Assembly: GCA_030597485.1 (NCBI GenBank)
Contig: JAUVRU010000073.1
Coordinates: 1 to 7,650 of the forward strand
DNA length: 7,650 bases
Source: Anaerolineae bacterium
GTDB lineage: Bacteria > Chloroflexota > Anaerolineae > 4572-78 > NAK82
Direction: 5' to 3'
The notes beneath the pieces are model-generated. The model made no database searches, had not been told where the DNA came from, and was given only the letters and a program-made list of their open reading frames with translations. The position numbers and the translations under genes are program-made. The first letter of the stretch is position 1. Each line of letters opens with the position of its first letter. Shown one piece after another: positions 6,653 to 7,650 of this stretch.

Positions 6653-6678
6653 TGCCGTCGCCCGCACAGGCGACGGCA
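6653..6678. repeat. Perfect 10-bp inverted repeat in the transporter leader (operator or hairpin)
   Basis: TGCCGTCGCC (6653-6662) and GGCGACGGCA (6669-6678) are perfect complements separated by 6 bases. The repeat lies between the predicted -10 (6691-6696) and the ATG at 6631, just downstream of the probable transcription start. It could be an operator for a dimeric repressor or a stable leader hairpin. No T-run follows on the minus strand, so it is not an obvious terminator. Confidence 0.6.
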
Positions 6679-6690
6679 CGAATATGCCGG

Positions 6691-6719
6691 AGTGTAATCC
6701 TCAAAGGGTGATAAGTCAA
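6691..6719 (-). promoter_or_regulatory. Sigma70-type promoter for the transporter gene
   Basis: On the minus strand TTGACT (6719-6714) is separated by exactly 17 bases from TACACT (6696-6691), 5/6 and 4/6 to consensus. Predicted start of transcription is near 6684, giving a leader of about 50 nt that contains the 10-bp inverted repeat. It is back to back with the promoter of the DUF89 gene. Confidence 0.6.
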
Positions 6720-6750
6720 TCCGCCTGTCCTTCAGACGCTCTCTGCCAAT

Positions 6751-6779
6751 TTGACTTTTCCGTTCGCCAGTCGTAGCTT
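6751..6779 (+). promoter_or_regulatory. Sigma70-type promoter for the DUF89 gene
   Basis: TTGACT (6751-6756), a 17-base spacer and TAGCTT (6774-6779) form a promoter with a good -35 and a weak -10. It shares TTTGACTTTTC and the CGTA(C/G)CTTA end with the hydroxylase-operon promoter at 2310-2338. The predicted leader to ATG 6846 is about 60 nt. Confidence 0.5.
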
Positions 6780-6786
6780 AACAGGC

Positions 6787-6813
6787 GCTGGTTTGGCTCG
6801 CGGCCAGGCCAGC
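6787..6813 (+). other. Hairpin at the 5' end of the DUF89 transcript
   Basis: GCTGGTTTGGC (6787-6797) can pair with GCCAGGCCAGC (6803-6813) over 11 positions, including two central G-U pairs, around a 5-base loop. It begins almost at the predicted transcription start, where such stems often stabilise a message. A competing small stem CCAG/CTGG (6809-6820) overlaps its 3' arm. No riboswitch class is recognised. Confidence 0.35.
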
Positions 6814-6845
6814 ATTCTGGCACGCAATGAGGAGAACATCTTTCG

Positions 6846-7650
6846 ATGCACCCGGCAATCCCCGGCCACGACACCCCGTTGGACACACTTCCGCCGCCAC
6901 TGTTGATGTCGGAAGAAGGCTCCTTCGCCAACCTTACGATCACCAGGCGACTGCCCGCCATCGTGCAGCAGGTGATTGCAGACAACGAGTTTCCCCCTGA
7001 CATCGTCAGAAACCTGCAGGAATTGAGCGACGAGCTGCCCGACGGTAACCTGCGACCTCTTGACGACGACGGCCCGGACCTGGAGGGTTGGGCCGATTAC
7101 CTGGAGCCGTACCTGGGACAGCGTTGGCTGGAGATGCCGTGGTACTTTGGCGAAGTGTACTTCTACCGTCGTATCCTGGAAGCAACTGGCTATTTCTCAT
7201 CCGGCCGGTGGCACCTGGTAGACCCATATTCACCCCAAAAGCGCAAGGCCTTGACTGGTGCTCTGCCTGTCATTCGCCGGCTGAGCGCCCGGGCCAACGC
7301 GTTGGTAAGCGGCAAACCAGGGTACAACCGTGAGGATTTCATCCGCCTGACTCACTTCGGATTGTGGGCCAATCGGATGGACCTGAGCCTCTGGTCCGCC
7401 GAAACGACAGGCAGGGAGATTAACCGCCTGGATGTGGAAGAAGAGCAGGCCAGGATCCTTGTGGACGACACGAAAGCACTGGCTGACAGAATTGGTGGCC
7501 TGCGTGCAGCCCCCCTTCACTTCATCGGGGACAATTCGGGCTTTGAGCTTCTCTGTGACCTGTGCCTGACGGACTACCTGTTGGCCACTGGCGCAGCCGG
7601 CACAGTCTCCTTGCACCTGAAAGCACACCCCGTCTACGTCTCCGATACAA
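6846..7650 (+). CDS. DUF89 / ARMT1-type damage-control phosphatase, 3' end beyond window
   Basis: An open frame of 268 codons starts at ATG 6846. An in-frame TGA at 6828 excludes earlier starts, and AGGAG at 6830-6834 is an acceptable ribosome site 11 bases upstream. The frame has no stop before the right edge. It shows the family's ordered motifs: WLEMPWYFGEVYFYRRILEA (94-113), VDPYSPQK (125-132), LWANRMDLSLW (173-183), then the metal-site block FIGDNSGFELLCDL (226-239) with D229 and N230 as expected divalent-metal ligands, and HLKAHPVYVSDT at the window edge. Subfamily-III DUF89 proteins are metal-dependent phosphatases thought to clear damaged or excess phosphometabolites such as sugar phosphates; older work on human ARMT1 proposed a methyltransferase role. 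Full-length members are about 370-450 residues, so roughly a third is missing. No signal peptide is visible, so it is likely cytoplasmic. It is transcribed divergently from the transporter gene. Confidence 0.9.
   Translation, partial: MHPAIPGHDTPLDTLPPPLLMSEEGSFANLTITRRLPAIVQQVIADNEFPPDIVRNLQELSDELPDGNLRPLDDDGPDLEGWADYLEPYLGQRWLEMPWYFGEVYFYRRILEATGYFSSGRWHLVDPYSPQKRKALTGALPVIRRLSARANALVSGKPGYNREDFIRLTHFGLWANRMDLSLWSAETTGREINRLDVEEEQARILVDDTKALADRIGGLRAAPLHFIGDNSGFELLCDLCLTDYLLATGAAGTVSLHLKAHPVYVSDT

Noticed and set aside
7230..7628. Minus-strand open frame of 132 codons at the right end
   Set aside because: It is antisense to the DUF89 coding region with its metal-site motif, and has no motif of its own.

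Overview
The window is moderately GC-rich bacterial DNA (roughly 60% GC by eye) packed with protein genes on both strands. I see no RNA genes, insertion sequences, CRISPR arrays or phage genes. Two features suggest a Chloroflexota-like or other environmental bacterium: an XdhD-type molybdenum hydroxylase with its 2Fe-2S and Mo domains fused, and a subfamily-III DUF89 phosphatase beside Fsr-like and five-bladed-propeller proteins. This placement is inference from gene content only.

Layout: (1) Positions 1-2215, minus strand, hold a two-gene molybdenum hydroxylase operon. A short FAD-subunit homologue (1514-2215) is followed, with a 4-base ATGA overlap, by a fused 2Fe-2S/molybdopterin subunit that runs off the left edge. 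(2) Positions 2216-2450 hold two divergent sigma70-type promoters. (3) Positions 2451-3961, plus strand, hold a dual-specificity-type tyrosine phosphatase coupled by a second ATGA overlap to a 326-residue protein of unknown function. A 12-bp hairpin encloses that protein's stop codon. (4) Positions 4034-6631, minus strand, hold an Fsr-like major facilitator transporter, a possible 43-residue small gene, and a membrane-anchored beta-propeller protein with a cysteine cluster. (5) Positions 6632-6845 hold a second divergent promoter pair, with an inverted repeat in each leader. (6) From 6846 to the right edge, plus strand, lies a DUF89/ARMT1-type damage-control phosphatase whose C-terminus is cut off by the window.

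How the genes might work together: only the hydroxylase operon and the phosphatase/unknown pair have tight translational coupling. The hydroxylase should oxidise a purine-like or aldehyde-like substrate and pass electrons through two 2Fe-2S clusters. Its supposed flavin subunit lacks both usual FAD-contact motifs, so where the electrons go next is open. The promoters of the hydroxylase operon and the DUF89 gene share an unusually similar sequence, which hints at co-expression. I do not see a convincing complete new system. The most unusual items are the flavin-motif-less subunit and the phosphatase-coupled unknown protein.
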